DNA of 64,000 bases from Photorhabdus laumondii subsp. laumondii (GTDB lineage: Bacteria; Pseudomonadota; Gammaproteobacteria; Enterobacterales; Enterobacteriaceae): contig NZ_CP024901.1 of NCBI RefSeq assembly GCF_003343245.1, positions 1,116,001 to 1,180,000 of the forward strand. The letters run 5' to 3'. The notes below the pieces were generated by a model. That model saw only the letters and a list, made by a program, of their open reading frames with translations, did no database searches and was not told the DNA's origin. The translations under genes and the position numbers were made by a program. The stretch's first letter is position 1. Every line of letters begins with the position of its first letter. Below, piece by piece: positions 38,613 to 47,010 of this stretch.

Positions 38613-39131
38613 TTAAACTGTAGCGGTTTCAATTTCCAACATAACTGGACGGAAATTCCGCTTAAAATAGATGAGGCCGTGGCCTTGTTCGCTCACCGTG
38701 ATATGTTTAATCTGAACCAGATACACGTTATGCGTTCCCACTTCTTGAACCTGTTCAATTTCACCTTCAAGGCTGGCGAGGGTGCCGGTTAACACCGGTT
38801 GACCTAATATTCCTTTCTGCCAGATATTCCAGCGAAAGCGCTCTTCCATGCTGACTCCGGTCATACCGGCAAAGTGACGTGCCATCAATTCTTGTTCGTG
38901 GTTTAAAATATTGACACACAGGCGGCCATTTTCCTGAAAAACGGTATTCATAGCACTGCTACGGTTAATGCATACCATCAGCGTGGGTGGCGTATCGGTG
39001 ATTGAGCATACTGCGGTGGCCGTGATGCCGCAGCATCCGCCATGACCATCGGTGGTGACGATATTCACCGCTGCTGACAGACTCGCCATCGCATCTCTGA
39101 AACGCAGGCGATGTTCATTTTCTAAGGACAT
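38613..39131 (-). CDS. hpaC: 4-hydroxyphenylacetate 3-monooxygenase, flavin reductase component
   Basis: This 172-aa NAD(P)H:flavin reductase supplies reduced FAD to HpaB for ortho-hydroxylation of 4-hydroxyphenylacetate. It belongs to the HpaC/flavin-reductase-like split-barrel family and shows the typical N-terminus (FRDAMASLSAAVNIVTTDG), flavin region (GITATAVCSITDTPPTLMVC) and C-terminal GTHNVYLVQI. Length equals the E. coli protein. Start: AGGAGG lies 5 nt upstream of ATG 39131. It follows hpaB by 19 nt, forming the usual hpaBC pair. Confidence 0.96.
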   Translation of the reverse strand: MSLENEHRLRFRDAMASLSAAVNIVTTDGHGGCCGITATAVCSITDTPPTLMVCINRSSAMNTVFQENGRLCVNILNHEQELMARHFAGMTGVSMEERFRWNIWQKGILGQPVLTGTLASLEGEIEQVQEVGTHNVYLVQIKHITVSEQGHGLIYFKRNFRPVMLEIETATV

Positions 39132-39150
39132 ATTGGCCTCCTGCTACCGA

Positions 39151-40713
39151 TTATTTCAGCAGCTTATCTAACTGGTTAATATCGTTATTGTTGTATAAAT
39201 GTGGCCTCCGCCAGCCATGCTGATCATAATCAGCAAGGCAGCGATCAACCATATCCATCATTTTTTTCATATTGCCAGAGCCATGAGCATGACGCAGACA
39301 TTGCATACGAATTTCATCCTGACTTCCGGCGTAGTTGATTTCGTACAACTCGTGACGGCCACCGAATTCACTACCAATGGCATCCCACATCAGTTTTAAA
39401 ATCTTAATGCGCTCAACGTGATCGATTCCGTTGGAACCCCGAACATACCGGGCCAGATATTTATCAATTTCTGGATTATTCATATCACGTACACTAGATG
39501 GTAGATAAATTAGGCCGCTGGTGACGTTACTTTCAATAATATTCTTAATTTTAGTGTAAGCCGTTGGTGCCATAACGCGATAAGTTTGTATTGCTTGGGT
39601 ATCCGGCATATAAGCGCCGCCTTTCCACGGTTTGGCTTCTGCCCACATCGCATCACTCAGTGACCAAAACAGGTTACGCCAGGCAACCACTTCACCCAGG
39701 TCAGCCTGAACACCACGGAATTCTATCACGCCGGTACATTCCAGGCTCCTTTGTAGCAGGGCAGTAATAAAATCCAGTTTCACTGCTAGTCGTACACAAG
39801 CCTGTAATGGGAACAGATTGGCGAAACCTGCTTGAACTGCCCAGTTGCGTGAGCGGTCAAAATCACGGTAAATCAGGACATTTTCCCAAGGAATAAGGAC
39901 CTTATCCATCACCAGAATCGCATCGTTTTCATCGAAACGGCTGGATAAGGGATAATCGAATGGGGAACCTGTTACACCTGCTACCAATTCATAGGAGCCG
40001 CGGGAGATCAGTTTCATGCCTTCCGCATCCATTGGCGTGACAAACATCAAAGCGAAATCAGGGTTATCTCCCATTATTTGTGCGGAGCCAAAACCAATAA
40101 AGTTATAGTGAGTCAGTGCTGAGTTAGTTGCTACCACTTTTGCGCCGCTGACGATGATACCGGCATCAGTCTCTTTTTCTAGCTTAATATAGACATCGCG
40201 TGTCTGATCGATGGGTTTATGGCGATCGATGGGGGGATTGATAATGGCATGGTTAAAGTAAACGCCTGTTTCCTGAATACGTTTGTACCAGACACGGGCG
40301 TTATCAGCGAACTGGCCATAATATTCAGGGAATGCGCCGAGTGCGTTACCGAAGGCCGCTTTATAGTCAGGTGTACGGCCCATCCAGCCATAGGTTTGAC
40401 GTGACCACTCAGCAATCGCATCACGTTGTTGGCGCAGATCATCCGCACTGGTAGCAAAGCGGAAGAATTTGTGAGTATACCCGCCACTGCCGGTATCGGT
40501 ATTCCAGCACAGGGTATCATGGGTTTCCGGGGCGTGCAGGGCATCGTACAACTGACCAATTGAAGCAGCAGAATTGCGGAATGCGGGATGTGTAGTGACA
40601 TCTTTTACGCGTTCGCCATAAATGTAAATTTCGCGGCCATCCTGAAGGCTTTTCAAGTACTCTTCACCGGTGAAAGGACGTTTTTTGTCGGCGCGAAAAT
40701 CTTCTGGTTTCAT
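39151..40713 (-). CDS. hpaB: 4-hydroxyphenylacetate 3-monooxygenase, oxygenase component
   Basis: This 520-aa FADH2-utilising monooxygenase converts 4-hydroxyphenylacetate to 3,4-dihydroxyphenylacetate in the cytoplasm. It has the HpaB/acyl-CoA-dehydrogenase-like fold, with hallmark segments GWMGRTPDYKAAF (about 117-129), the PIDRHKPI loop, and GRHELYEINYAGSQDEIRMQ in the C-terminal domain. Length matches E. coli HpaB. GAGG lies 5 nt before ATG 40713. In E. coli hpaB directly follows hpaA; here 6.6 kb of toxin-related DNA separates them, so hpaBC must have its own promoter in 40714-41034. Confidence 0.97.
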   Translation of the reverse strand: MKPEDFRADKKRPFTGEEYLKSLQDGREIYIYGERVKDVTTHPAFRNSAASIGQLYDALHAPETHDTLCWNTDTGSGGYTHKFFRFATSADDLRQQRDAIAEWSRQTYGWMGRTPDYKAAFGNALGAFPEYYGQFADNARVWYKRIQETGVYFNHAIINPPIDRHKPIDQTRDVYIKLEKETDAGIIVSGAKVVATNSALTHYNFIGFGSAQIMGDNPDFALMFVTPMDAEGMKLISRGSYELVAGVTGSPFDYPLSSRFDENDAILVMDKVLIPWENVLIYRDFDRSRNWAVQAGFANLFPLQACVRLAVKLDFITALLQRSLECTGVIEFRGVQADLGEVVAWRNLFWSLSDAMWAEAKPWKGGAYMPDTQAIQTYRVMAPTAYTKIKNIIESNVTSGLIYLPSSVRDMNNPEIDKYLARYVRGSNGIDHVERIKILKLMWDAIGSEFGGRHELYEINYAGSQDEIRMQCLRHAHGSGNMKKMMDMVDRCLADYDQHGWRRPHLYNNNDINQLDKLLK

Positions 40714-41034
40714 ATCTACCTCACAGTCGTCATAAAAAGCGCCTGTCTTGATATAATATAATCAATATTGGCACGGAAATGTTAATTTAGTGTTTGTTTT
40801 GTGTTTCTTAATTGAATCCTCAGAACGGCTTTTCTTGAATAGATTTTTGGAAGGTTCGCTGGTACTTTTCGTTGGGAAATGGTGATTTGTGACTAAAGTG
40901 TGATCTAGGCGATGTTTTTGTGGCTAAGAGGCATCTATTTCTTATCGAGTTTGGTGACCGTTTGGACGGTCACCATTAGTGAGATGAGAATAATTGAACG
41001 GGATTATGTTCAGACTCAAAAGCTTTTATATTAT
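40714..41034. promoter_or_regulatory. hpaB upstream region with tccC terminator-like hairpin
   Basis: This 321-bp gap holds the presumed hpaBC promoter. GGTGACCG pairs with CGGTCACC (40953-40974, 8 bp, 6-nt loop) about 60 bp past the tccC stop, a probable tccC transcription end. No gene is seen. Confidence 0.5.
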
Positions 41035-43914
41035 TTAGTTACGTAGGTTGTTTCTATATTTAGCAATACTATTACGAACATCTTCACGATATTTTTTATA
41101 TTCAGATTTATTTGAAATATAATCCATTTCGTATGGTGATAATCCTTCACTTTCTAAATGTCCTATTAATAACGGTGATGCTTTTTTCTGTAATTCATCC
41201 CATTCTCCTCTGGCTTGATTTAAAAAACTATTCTCGTTGTAAGTCTCTGTTATTAATACAGGTTTTGGTGTGGTTTTAACTTTTACTCCATCAATCTTTT
41301 TCATAACCGTTGTCCGCGATTTTATTAACTTCCACGTATCATCAGGAGTATTTTTTTCTTTCAAGCTCTTATATTCAGAATATTCAGGTTCTGTAGTTTT
41401 TTCAGCCTGATATTCAGCGATAATTTGTGATTTATCAACTTTTCCGTAAACAAGTCCCTCCTGAGATCCTTTAGCAAAGTTAATTGCTGGGTGTTTATTA
41501 GGATCAAGATTTATTTCGCTATGAGATGAAGTAGCTTGTTCCTGAAGCATTCTAATCTGATCGCTTTTATTTGTTAGATCAAAAGATCGGTTATTTTTCT
41601 TTATTCGGAATTTAACAACTCTACCGCTACCACTTGAGGCTGCCCAGCTTGCTGCAACTTTCAAAGAACGACTATAGGAGATCCAACTGGATTTGACCTT
41701 TGCACTTGTCCCTGCTCTAACATGAGCATAAGCAGAAATATTTAGATTTGCTCCTTCTGGAGGACGAAGGCCATGTATAGAGGGATGCTCATCAGATCTC
41801 AAGGCACGATAACCAATGCTACTGTCTTCGCTTTCTGATTCCCCCTCTGAATCAGGATGACGGGGTCTCACTCGTGGAGGCGCCAAACCATCATTATCAT
41901 ATAAAGTAATTGGATTATTTCTCACCATCCGGTACAGATTCAGACCATCCACAGTTCCCGCCGGATCGGCGCTTAACCACCTGCCTACCCACGGCTGATA
42001 ATAGCGATAGCCGTAGTAGTAGAGTCCGGTAGCATCTCGCTCTTTGCTTGAGTAATGAAGGGTTTTATAGCTGGCTTCTGTTTGGTTTCTTGCCGCCCAC
42101 AGCGCTGTACCGCCAAATGGATAATACTCTTCCTGACTGATAATTTGTCCTTCGTTATCCAGTTCAAGTTGACTGGAACCAATCAAATTATCATAGCTAT
42201 AACGGAGCTGATTATTGCTGATACCGGCTGGTGGTGTAGTTGCCCAGTGCAGAACCCGTACTTGGGCGTGACCGGCGGCACCTACGGTAATAACATGCAG
42301 ATCTTCTGATGTAGTTGTGCCATTTTGCGTTGTACGTAGTTCTAATCCGGGAAGATAAGTCACTCGTTGTTGCTGTGTGCTGTTACCGGTCTGCTGTTCA
42401 TTGACTTTTAACTGTCTCATGCCGTCGTTGCCGTAGCGATACCATTCTCGATCACTGGTATTCTCCCGGTTTACCGGCGTTACTTGTTGCAGTTCCCCCC
42501 GTGCATTCCAGCTCAGATCTTGTCCCGGTAGTAGTTTTTTCTGATGGCCGCCAGCATCGAACAATGTATCTACCTGTGTCGGATCAGTCGTCAGTGAATT
42601 CAGCACTGCGTGGTTACTGCGATTCGAGACTGTGATATCCGTGGTGTAGTTATTTTGGCTAGCGGGTGAACTGTGCCGAATTTGAGCCAGATTGCCACCA
42701 CGGTCGTAATCATAAGTGCGGGTATAGTTGGTATATGTGTTGTTATCAGTAGGAAGAGGGATCGGAGAAGGACGCTGGTTGCTTTGCTGGCCGATATTAG
42801 CCATCTCTCGTCCTGTTGCACTAATAAGCTGATACAGGGAATCGTAAGTATAGACATTCTCCGGCACCACTTTCTGATTGCGCCAGAAGCGAGTGGCTTC
42901 TGCATCATTACGAATACTGATGATGTTCCCGACCGGATCATGTTCATAGCGTAGATCTTGTAACACCTTGTTATCTGATTGACGGCGAGTGGTGGTACCG
43001 ATCAATCGTAGGGTTTCCGGTTCATAGCGGTATTCAGTGATAGCGCCATTACCGTGTTCTTCACGCAGTTTCTGGCCTGCGGCGGAATAGGTCAGGGATT
43101 TGATAATGACTTGCTCACTTTGGTTTTTCAATGTCAGCCAGCTACCTTTTAACTGACCTGCTACATTGTAAGCCAGACGCTGTATGTTGCTTTTTGCATC
43201 GGTTTGGGTTAGCAAAGCGCCGGTAGCATCAAAGGTGCTTTGTGTTGTATAAATTTCGCTGCTGAGTTTGGTCTGCCAGAGGGGGTCATTGTTACCTGTC
43301 CAGTCTGCTTGCTGACCATCGGCCAATAACTGACGAGATTGAGATAAGATATTTTCTGTCAATGACAGGCTTTTCAGTTGCGTCACTCCTGCTGTGTCGT
43401 AGTGGCGTACGTACTGGCCGGCAAGGTTATGATCTTTCTCCGTTTGTGTATTACCTGCCCAAATAAAATGCTCAGTAACGAGGGGTATCTTTTCTCCGGC
43501 AGCTTGTTCACTTACGGACAATAGACGGCCGGGCAGGGTGTTAGCTTCATATTGTCGGGTCTGAATGGCATTGGTTGCGGTTACAATTAATACTTGACGG
43601 CCTTCAATATCATTAAGGGCGACGGTACGGCCGGCATCGGCACTTTCTGTTCGCAAAGTATCGCCGGTGAGATTGTGTTGCCAGAGAAAATTGGGATTTA
43701 TTGAGTTGTCGAGCTGTTTGGCGTCATATAGACGTGGGTCAATGCTTTGACTCAAGTGTCCTCGGACATCATATTGGTGGCGGGTAATACGAGTATCCGT
43801 ATCCCCTCCCGCGACAGAGCGGTGAAAGTCGATGTTACGAATGGTCAGGCCACGGTTATCGTAGACGCTAATCGTGGGCGTATGTTGATAAAGTTTTGGA
43901 TCAATGTTTTTCAT
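41035..43914 (-). CDS. tccC: Tc toxin C component with ADP-ribosyltransferase-like tail
   Basis: This 959-aa TcC protein has an Rhs/YD core of ~677 residues (starts KNIDPKLYQHTPTISVYDNR, ends GRWLSADPAG and LYDNDGL) followed by a ~282-residue effector. An acidic spacer (EGESESEDS) opens the tail. Then come YRALR (Arg 703/706), a His-containing strand (AYAHVRAGT), WISYSRSL with S-Y-S at 746-748 and, after a gap, GSQEGLVYGKV with Glu 819. This Arg / S-x-S / Glu order and spacing resembles ADP-ribosyltransferase-like toxin domains, though the middle Thr of STS is Tyr. The last ~130 residues are Lys/Glu-rich and unrecognised. The enzyme activity is inference. GAGG lies 6 nt upstream of the start. 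It stands apart from tcdA/tcdB, inserted beside hpaB. Confidence 0.9.
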   Translation of the reverse strand: MKNIDPKLYQHTPTISVYDNRGLTIRNIDFHRSVAGGDTDTRITRHQYDVRGHLSQSIDPRLYDAKQLDNSINPNFLWQHNLTGDTLRTESADAGRTVALNDIEGRQVLIVTATNAIQTRQYEANTLPGRLLSVSEQAAGEKIPLVTEHFIWAGNTQTEKDHNLAGQYVRHYDTAGVTQLKSLSLTENILSQSRQLLADGQQADWTGNNDPLWQTKLSSEIYTTQSTFDATGALLTQTDAKSNIQRLAYNVAGQLKGSWLTLKNQSEQVIIKSLTYSAAGQKLREEHGNGAITEYRYEPETLRLIGTTTRRQSDNKVLQDLRYEHDPVGNIISIRNDAEATRFWRNQKVVPENVYTYDSLYQLISATGREMANIGQQSNQRPSPIPLPTDNNTYTNYTRTYDYDRGGNLAQIRHSSPASQNNYTTDITVSNRSNHAVLNSLTTDPTQVDTLFDAGGHQKKLLPGQDLSWNARGELQQVTPVNRENTSDREWYRYGNDGMRQLKVNEQQTGNSTQQQRVTYLPGLELRTTQNGTTTSEDLHVITVGAAGHAQVRVLHWATTPPAGISNNQLRYSYDNLIGSSQLELDNEGQIISQEEYYPFGGTALWAARNQTEASYKTLHYSSKERDATGLYYYGYRYYQPWVGRWLSADPAGTVDGLNLYRMVRNNPITLYDNDGLAPPRVRPRHPDSEGESESEDSSIGYRALRSDEHPSIHGLRPPEGANLNISAYAHVRAGTSAKVKSSWISYSRSLKVAASWAASSGSGRVVKFRIKKNNRSFDLTNKSDQIRMLQEQATSSHSEINLDPNKHPAINFAKGSQEGLVYGKVDKSQIIAEYQAEKTTEPEYSEYKSLKEKNTPDDTWKLIKSRTTVMKKIDGVKVKTTPKPVLITETYNENSFLNQARGEWDELQKKASPLLIGHLESEGLSPYEMDYISNKSEYKKYREDVRNSIAKYRNNLRN

Positions 43915-43917
43915 GAT

Positions 43918-44043
43918 TTACCTCTTGGTTGTATTGAGGATTTTGGTTGTTGCAGTTTGGCCTGCGTTCAACCGAATGGGCACTTGGGCATATTCTTTAT
44001 CCAGAAAATAGCGATGAGTCCTGTTATCAATATGCCAGCCCAT
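43918..44043 (-). CDS. short frame ending just before tccC, doubtful
   Basis: A 41-codon frame (GWHIDNRTHRYFLDKEYAQV at its start) ends 3 nt before the tccC ATG. No good ribosome site precedes its ATG. It could be the tail of a lost upstream gene. A second frame over the same bases encodes a hydrophobic stretch, so the call is uncertain. The rest of 43915-44181 shows nothing recognisable. Confidence 0.2.
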   Translation of the reverse strand: MGWHIDNRTHRYFLDKEYAQVPIRLNAGQTATTKILNTTKR

Positions 44044-44181
44044 ACTAATTAATAATACATCCTGAATATTGATCTAAAGTCAATTGAAAATATGGGGCAT
44101 CTTTCATTTTCTGGTTTCTTTTTCATGTATCCAAATATTGGTTATTGGTAAATTCAGCTCAATATTTACTTGTTTTAAATG

Positions 44182-44928
44182 TTATTTCCCTCCGGCGAGG
44201 TCAATAAAATTTCCGGTTACATATGAGGCTTCATCCGACAGCAACCAGACGATAGCCTGTGCCACTTCTTTCGGTTGTCCACCGCGTTTCATTGGTAAGG
44301 AATTTTTCACCCGATCAACTCGATTTGGTTCGCCGCCATCAGCGTGCATATCGGTATAGATGAATCCAGGACGAACGGCATTGACCCGAATTCCCTGATC
44401 TGCCACTTCCAGAGACAGGCCAATAGTCAAAGTATCGATCGCTCCTTTTGATGCGGCATAATCTATATATTCGTGCGGTGATCCCAGTCGAGATGCTGCG
44501 GATGAAACATTGACAATTGATCCACCGTGACCACCATGCCGGAAGGACATTCTTTTAACCGCTTCCCGTGCACAGAGAAAACTGCCTATGACATTGGTGG
44601 CAAAAATATCATGCAAGCGATGAGCGGTTAATTGTTCAATCGATGCTTGTGGTTTAAGTATTCCGGCGTTATTTACCAAACCTGTGATGCATCCGAGTTC
44701 GGTATCAATTCTTTGGAAGAGTTCTACAACTTGTTTTTCATCAGCGACATCGACCTGAATGGCGATAGCTTTACCGCCGATATTATGGATGATTTCTATG
44801 ACTTCCTGAGCTTGCTCTTGATTGGTGTGGTAGCCAATGCAAATGTGGTGTCCTTTCTTTGCCAGATAAAAAGCTGTTGCGCGACCAATGCCACGTGATC
44901 CGCCGGTAATTAATGTAATTTTTTGCAT
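44182..44928 (-). CDS. short-chain dehydrogenase/reductase, YgfF-like
   Basis: This 248-aa NAD(P)-dependent SDR has the TGGSRGIGRA cofactor motif (about residues 8-17), NNAG (about 86-89), catalytic Ser in VSSAAS and YxxxK as YAASKGA (about 157-163). The C-terminus GNFIDLAGGK and much of the body follow E. coli YgfF, which is described as a sugar (glucose) dehydrogenase-like protein; the true substrate is not known from sequence. The ribosome site is weak. It is a single gene between a tccC and the T6SS remnants, with no obvious pathway partner. Confidence 0.88.
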   Translation of the reverse strand: MQKITLITGGSRGIGRATAFYLAKKGHHICIGYHTNQEQAQEVIEIIHNIGGKAIAIQVDVADEKQVVELFQRIDTELGCITGLVNNAGILKPQASIEQLTAHRLHDIFATNVIGSFLCAREAVKRMSFRHGGHGGSIVNVSSAASRLGSPHEYIDYAASKGAIDTLTIGLSLEVADQGIRVNAVRPGFIYTDMHADGGEPNRVDRVKNSLPMKRGGQPKEVAQAIVWLLSDEASYVTGNFIDLAGGK

Positions 44929-45287
44929 AATATTCTCATTTAAAGTTTTACATTAAGAAATCAAATATCAAACTAACCAGTATTATTAAAGAAAAACTGA
45001 ATGAAAAGCAAATTTTTGCATATGGCATGGGGATATTTGTAATGTTTTCATTGTTATTTTTATAATTATTTTTAGTCAGAGGTTAAAATATCTTTAATAA
45101 CATCATATTTTTTTGTTTTCATTGAGGGTGAAATGAATTTTTTTGTGTGTTATTAATGTTTTTGAAGTTTGGTTAATAAATGACTCCTTTAAAGTATAAT
45201 ATATAATTAATTACATTCAAAAGCGTTTTTTATTTGAATATTTTATGGATTAAAGGTTGATTTATTTATCCTTTTTATGGTGTTTGT
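44929..45287. other. AT-rich intergenic stretch, nothing recognised
   Basis: About 360 bp, strongly AT-rich, upstream of the SDR gene and ending at an ERIC. I find no gene, RNA or clear repeat in it. Confidence 0.6.
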
Positions 45288-45611
45288 TTATATATACCCT
45301 ATGGATTTCAAGATGCATCGCGGCGGCAAGGGAGCGAATCCCCGGGAGCATAGATAACTATGTGACCGGGGTGAGTGAGTGCAGCCAACAAAGAAGCAAC
45401 TTGAAAGATGACGGGTATAACTTTGCATTATTTTTGATGACTGATTCAGATGTTCTAATACGGCGGAAATAGTTTCCAATAACATTGGCGGTGCAATATT
45501 AATATAATTTCCTTGCAGCTCATTGAATATTTTTTGAAATGATTCAAAATCATTCCTATCAATAGCATTTGTCAGCTTATCTATGTACTGCAATTGTTCT
45601 CTTATTTCCAT
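45288..45611 (-). CDS. small protein truncated and extended by an ERIC insertion
   Basis: The first ~64 residues (EIREQLQYIDKLTNAIDRND..) are a soluble, helical, acidic protein of unknown family. From base 45419 the frame enters the full-length ERIC and continues for ~42 residues to a TAA just past it, producing a Cys/Arg-rich nonsense tail (HLSSCFFVGCTHS). The original 3' end is therefore lost. AGAGG precedes the ATG by ~9 nt. It starts 41 nt after the CdiI-like immunity gene and so is probably part of the same toxin-immunity cluster, possibly a second immunity or accessory protein. Confidence 0.6.
   Translation of the reverse strand: MEIREQLQYIDKLTNAIDRNDFESFQKIFNELQGNYINIAPPMLLETISAVLEHLNQSSKIMQSYTRHLSSCFFVGCTHSPRSHSYLCSRGFAPLPPRCILKSIGYI
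45293..45419 (+). repeat. ERIC element, full length
   Basis: 127 bp from TATACCC to GGGTATA with the ERIC core. Read on the minus strand it contributes the C-terminal coding sequence of the preceding small gene. Confidence 0.97.
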
Positions 45612-45652
45612 TATATTTAACCTCTTTATTTCTTCATTTAAGAATAATTTAA

Positions 45653-45973
45653 TTACTCATCTTGTTCAGTATGCTCGTTTAAATAATCTTGTGACTTGTT
45701 TGACACATGCGTTAAAAACTCAAGTGCTGTCATACCCCACCCTTCGGGGAGAACGTCAGCATCATGGTAATGATAATCAAATGTGCTCTCTACATCTTCA
45801 GAAGAGTCAATAAGGTCGTTGATTTCTTCTATTAACCCTTTTCTCATTCCCTGAGATGCGTCATTAAGAAAATCATTGATAACATCATCAAGCTCGGGAC
45901 CTGATATTATATCGAAGTCCTGATTAAAGTAAGCATGCATTAAAATATCTAGAAATGGATATTGTCCGGTCAT
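45653..45973 (-). CDS. CdiI-like immunity protein
   Basis: This 106-aa acidic protein starts with TGQYPFLDILMHAYFNQDFD, the pattern of the contact-dependent-inhibition immunity family (YPxL..L..YFhQDxD), followed by a helical acidic body and a cluster of Asp/His (YHYHDADVLPEGWG). Such proteins neutralise a cognate C-terminal nuclease toxin in kin cells. It starts 4 nt after the TAA of a toxin tail (45978) with AAGGG as ribosome site, the expected translationally coupled toxin-immunity order. The toxin itself is broken, so this appears to be an orphan immunity gene that could still protect against relatives. Family recognition is from memory. Confidence 0.7.
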   Translation of the reverse strand: MTGQYPFLDILMHAYFNQDFDIISGPELDDVINDFLNDASQGMRKGLIEEINDLIDSSEDVESTFDYHYHDADVLPEGWGMTALEFLTHVSNKSQDYLNEHTEQDE

Positions 45974-45977
45974 TAAA

Positions 45978-46321
45978 TTAGCCCTTTGGAAATGCTGTTA
46001 ATATATAAAATGGTTTACCATTGTATTCAGAATACCTTAGAACAACCCTGACTTTATATAACTTTTCTACATATTTAGATCCTTTAGTAACACCAAAACC
46101 AATAGAGGTACTTGAAATGTATTCAATAGGTGCAGTGGTTCCTTCTCCGGATGATGGGATACGTGTTGTTCCCTTGTCATTAAATGTTGAAGCGAGTAAA
46201 TAAAAATTTCATTCTCATGACCGTGCTGGTAATTATTTCCTATGGAGTTTAAGGAGCCGCAGCCAGCGGAGATTAGCCCCTGTTTTTTGCCTTTCAATGT
46301 TAAGTAAATGATATTTGCCAT
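45978..46321 (-). pseudogene. remnant of Hcp-toxin fusion (type VI effector)
   Basis: From ATG 46321 the first ~57 residues are the N-terminus of a type VI secretion tube protein Hcp: ANIIYLTLKGKKQGLISAGC, GHENEIFIYS and MTREQHVSHHP are family hallmarks. After HHP the sequence leaves Hcp, and the frame stops at codon 85 (TAG). In a different frame, from about base 46150 to the TAA at 45978, the DNA encodes SGEGTTAPIEYISSTSIGFG and later KPFYILTAFPKG, which looks like the end of a nuclease-type toxin domain. So ~100 residues of Hcp and most of the toxin have been deleted and the frame shifted. The immunity gene follows 4 nt later. AGAGGA precedes the Hcp start. Confidence 0.75.
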
Positions 46322-46584
46322 ACTGGTTGTTCCTCTAATGTGCTTTTTTTATCCTGCTGTAGGGTGTGTGCAAAAAGCAATCAAAAATTTATAAATTTAA
46401 GATAATTTACATTTGTAAGAGGAATAATTTGATAAAACCAAAATGCTTAGAAATAGGGTATCAAAGTATTAAGAGCAACGTAAAAATCTGAACTGTTAAG
46501 GTATCGTATTAGTAATAATCGCATAGCGTGAGTTGACATTCAGGTAACACCCAGTGGCCGCTACCCGAATAATTTGAAACTATC

Positions 46585-46896
46585 CTAAACGCATACGATT
46601 AATCTGATAAAAAATCGCCACATCCAGTATCCTAGCAAAGCAAATGTAATGACATTAAGAGAAAGTGATTTGAATCTTTTCTTCACGGTTGCATAAATTA
46701 AGGGGGACATAATCAGTAAACATGTTGGAGCAAATACATCACGATTATCATCTATCAGCTCTCTGTAAACAGTACAGAGATTATCTATATCCTGACCACC
46801 GATATAATGCTCTTCTTCTAAGTATGACATCATATATATAAATAACGCACAAAAGATAGCATAAGTGATATTTAAAACTATAGCTGATTTGCTCAT
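46585..46896 (-). CDS. small inner-membrane protein, possible immunity protein
   Basis: This 103-aa protein has an N-terminal membrane segment (IVLNITYAIFCALFIYM), a ~35-residue acidic/Cys loop (EEEHYIGGQDIDNLCTVY) and two C-terminal segments (APTCLLIMSPLIYATV, VITFALLGYWMWRFFIRLI). The pattern is reminiscent of the DUF2645/YjeO family, a weak recollection. It starts 16 nt after the stop of a short toxin-like tail (46913-47010), the usual toxin-immunity order, so an immunity role at the membrane is inferred. It ends the cluster of T6SS remnants that also holds the Hcp fragment downstream. Confidence 0.55.
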   Translation of the reverse strand: MSKSAIVLNITYAIFCALFIYMMSYLEEEHYIGGQDIDNLCTVYRELIDDNRDVFAPTCLLIMSPLIYATVKKRFKSLSLNVITFALLGYWMWRFFIRLIVCV

Positions 46897-46912
46897 TCTG
46901 AAATTCTCATGA

Positions 46913-47010
46913 TTATATGAAGTCTATGACATCAAAAGGTGGGAACCCGAATTTACCTGCCATATAGTAAGGATTTTGCATATGCTGTGTTTCCTTTTCT
47001 TAAATAAATT
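46913..47010 (-). pseudogene. 3' remnant of a second toxin gene
   Basis: A frame of ~28 residues ends at TAA 46915-46913 (YYMAGKFGFPPFDVIDFI at the C-terminus). Upstream it meets an in-frame stop next to the ERIC at 47011. The composition looks like a real protein end, and it sits directly before a putative immunity gene. On the other side of the ERIC (47165, behind AAGGATAA) an ATGATG begins MATGVPIK, possibly the start of the same lost gene. This is inference. Confidence 0.4.

Noticed and set aside
40179..40601. 140-codon minus frame within hpaB
   Set aside because: Alternative frame inside an intact gene; Ser/Pro/Ile-rich nonsense composition.
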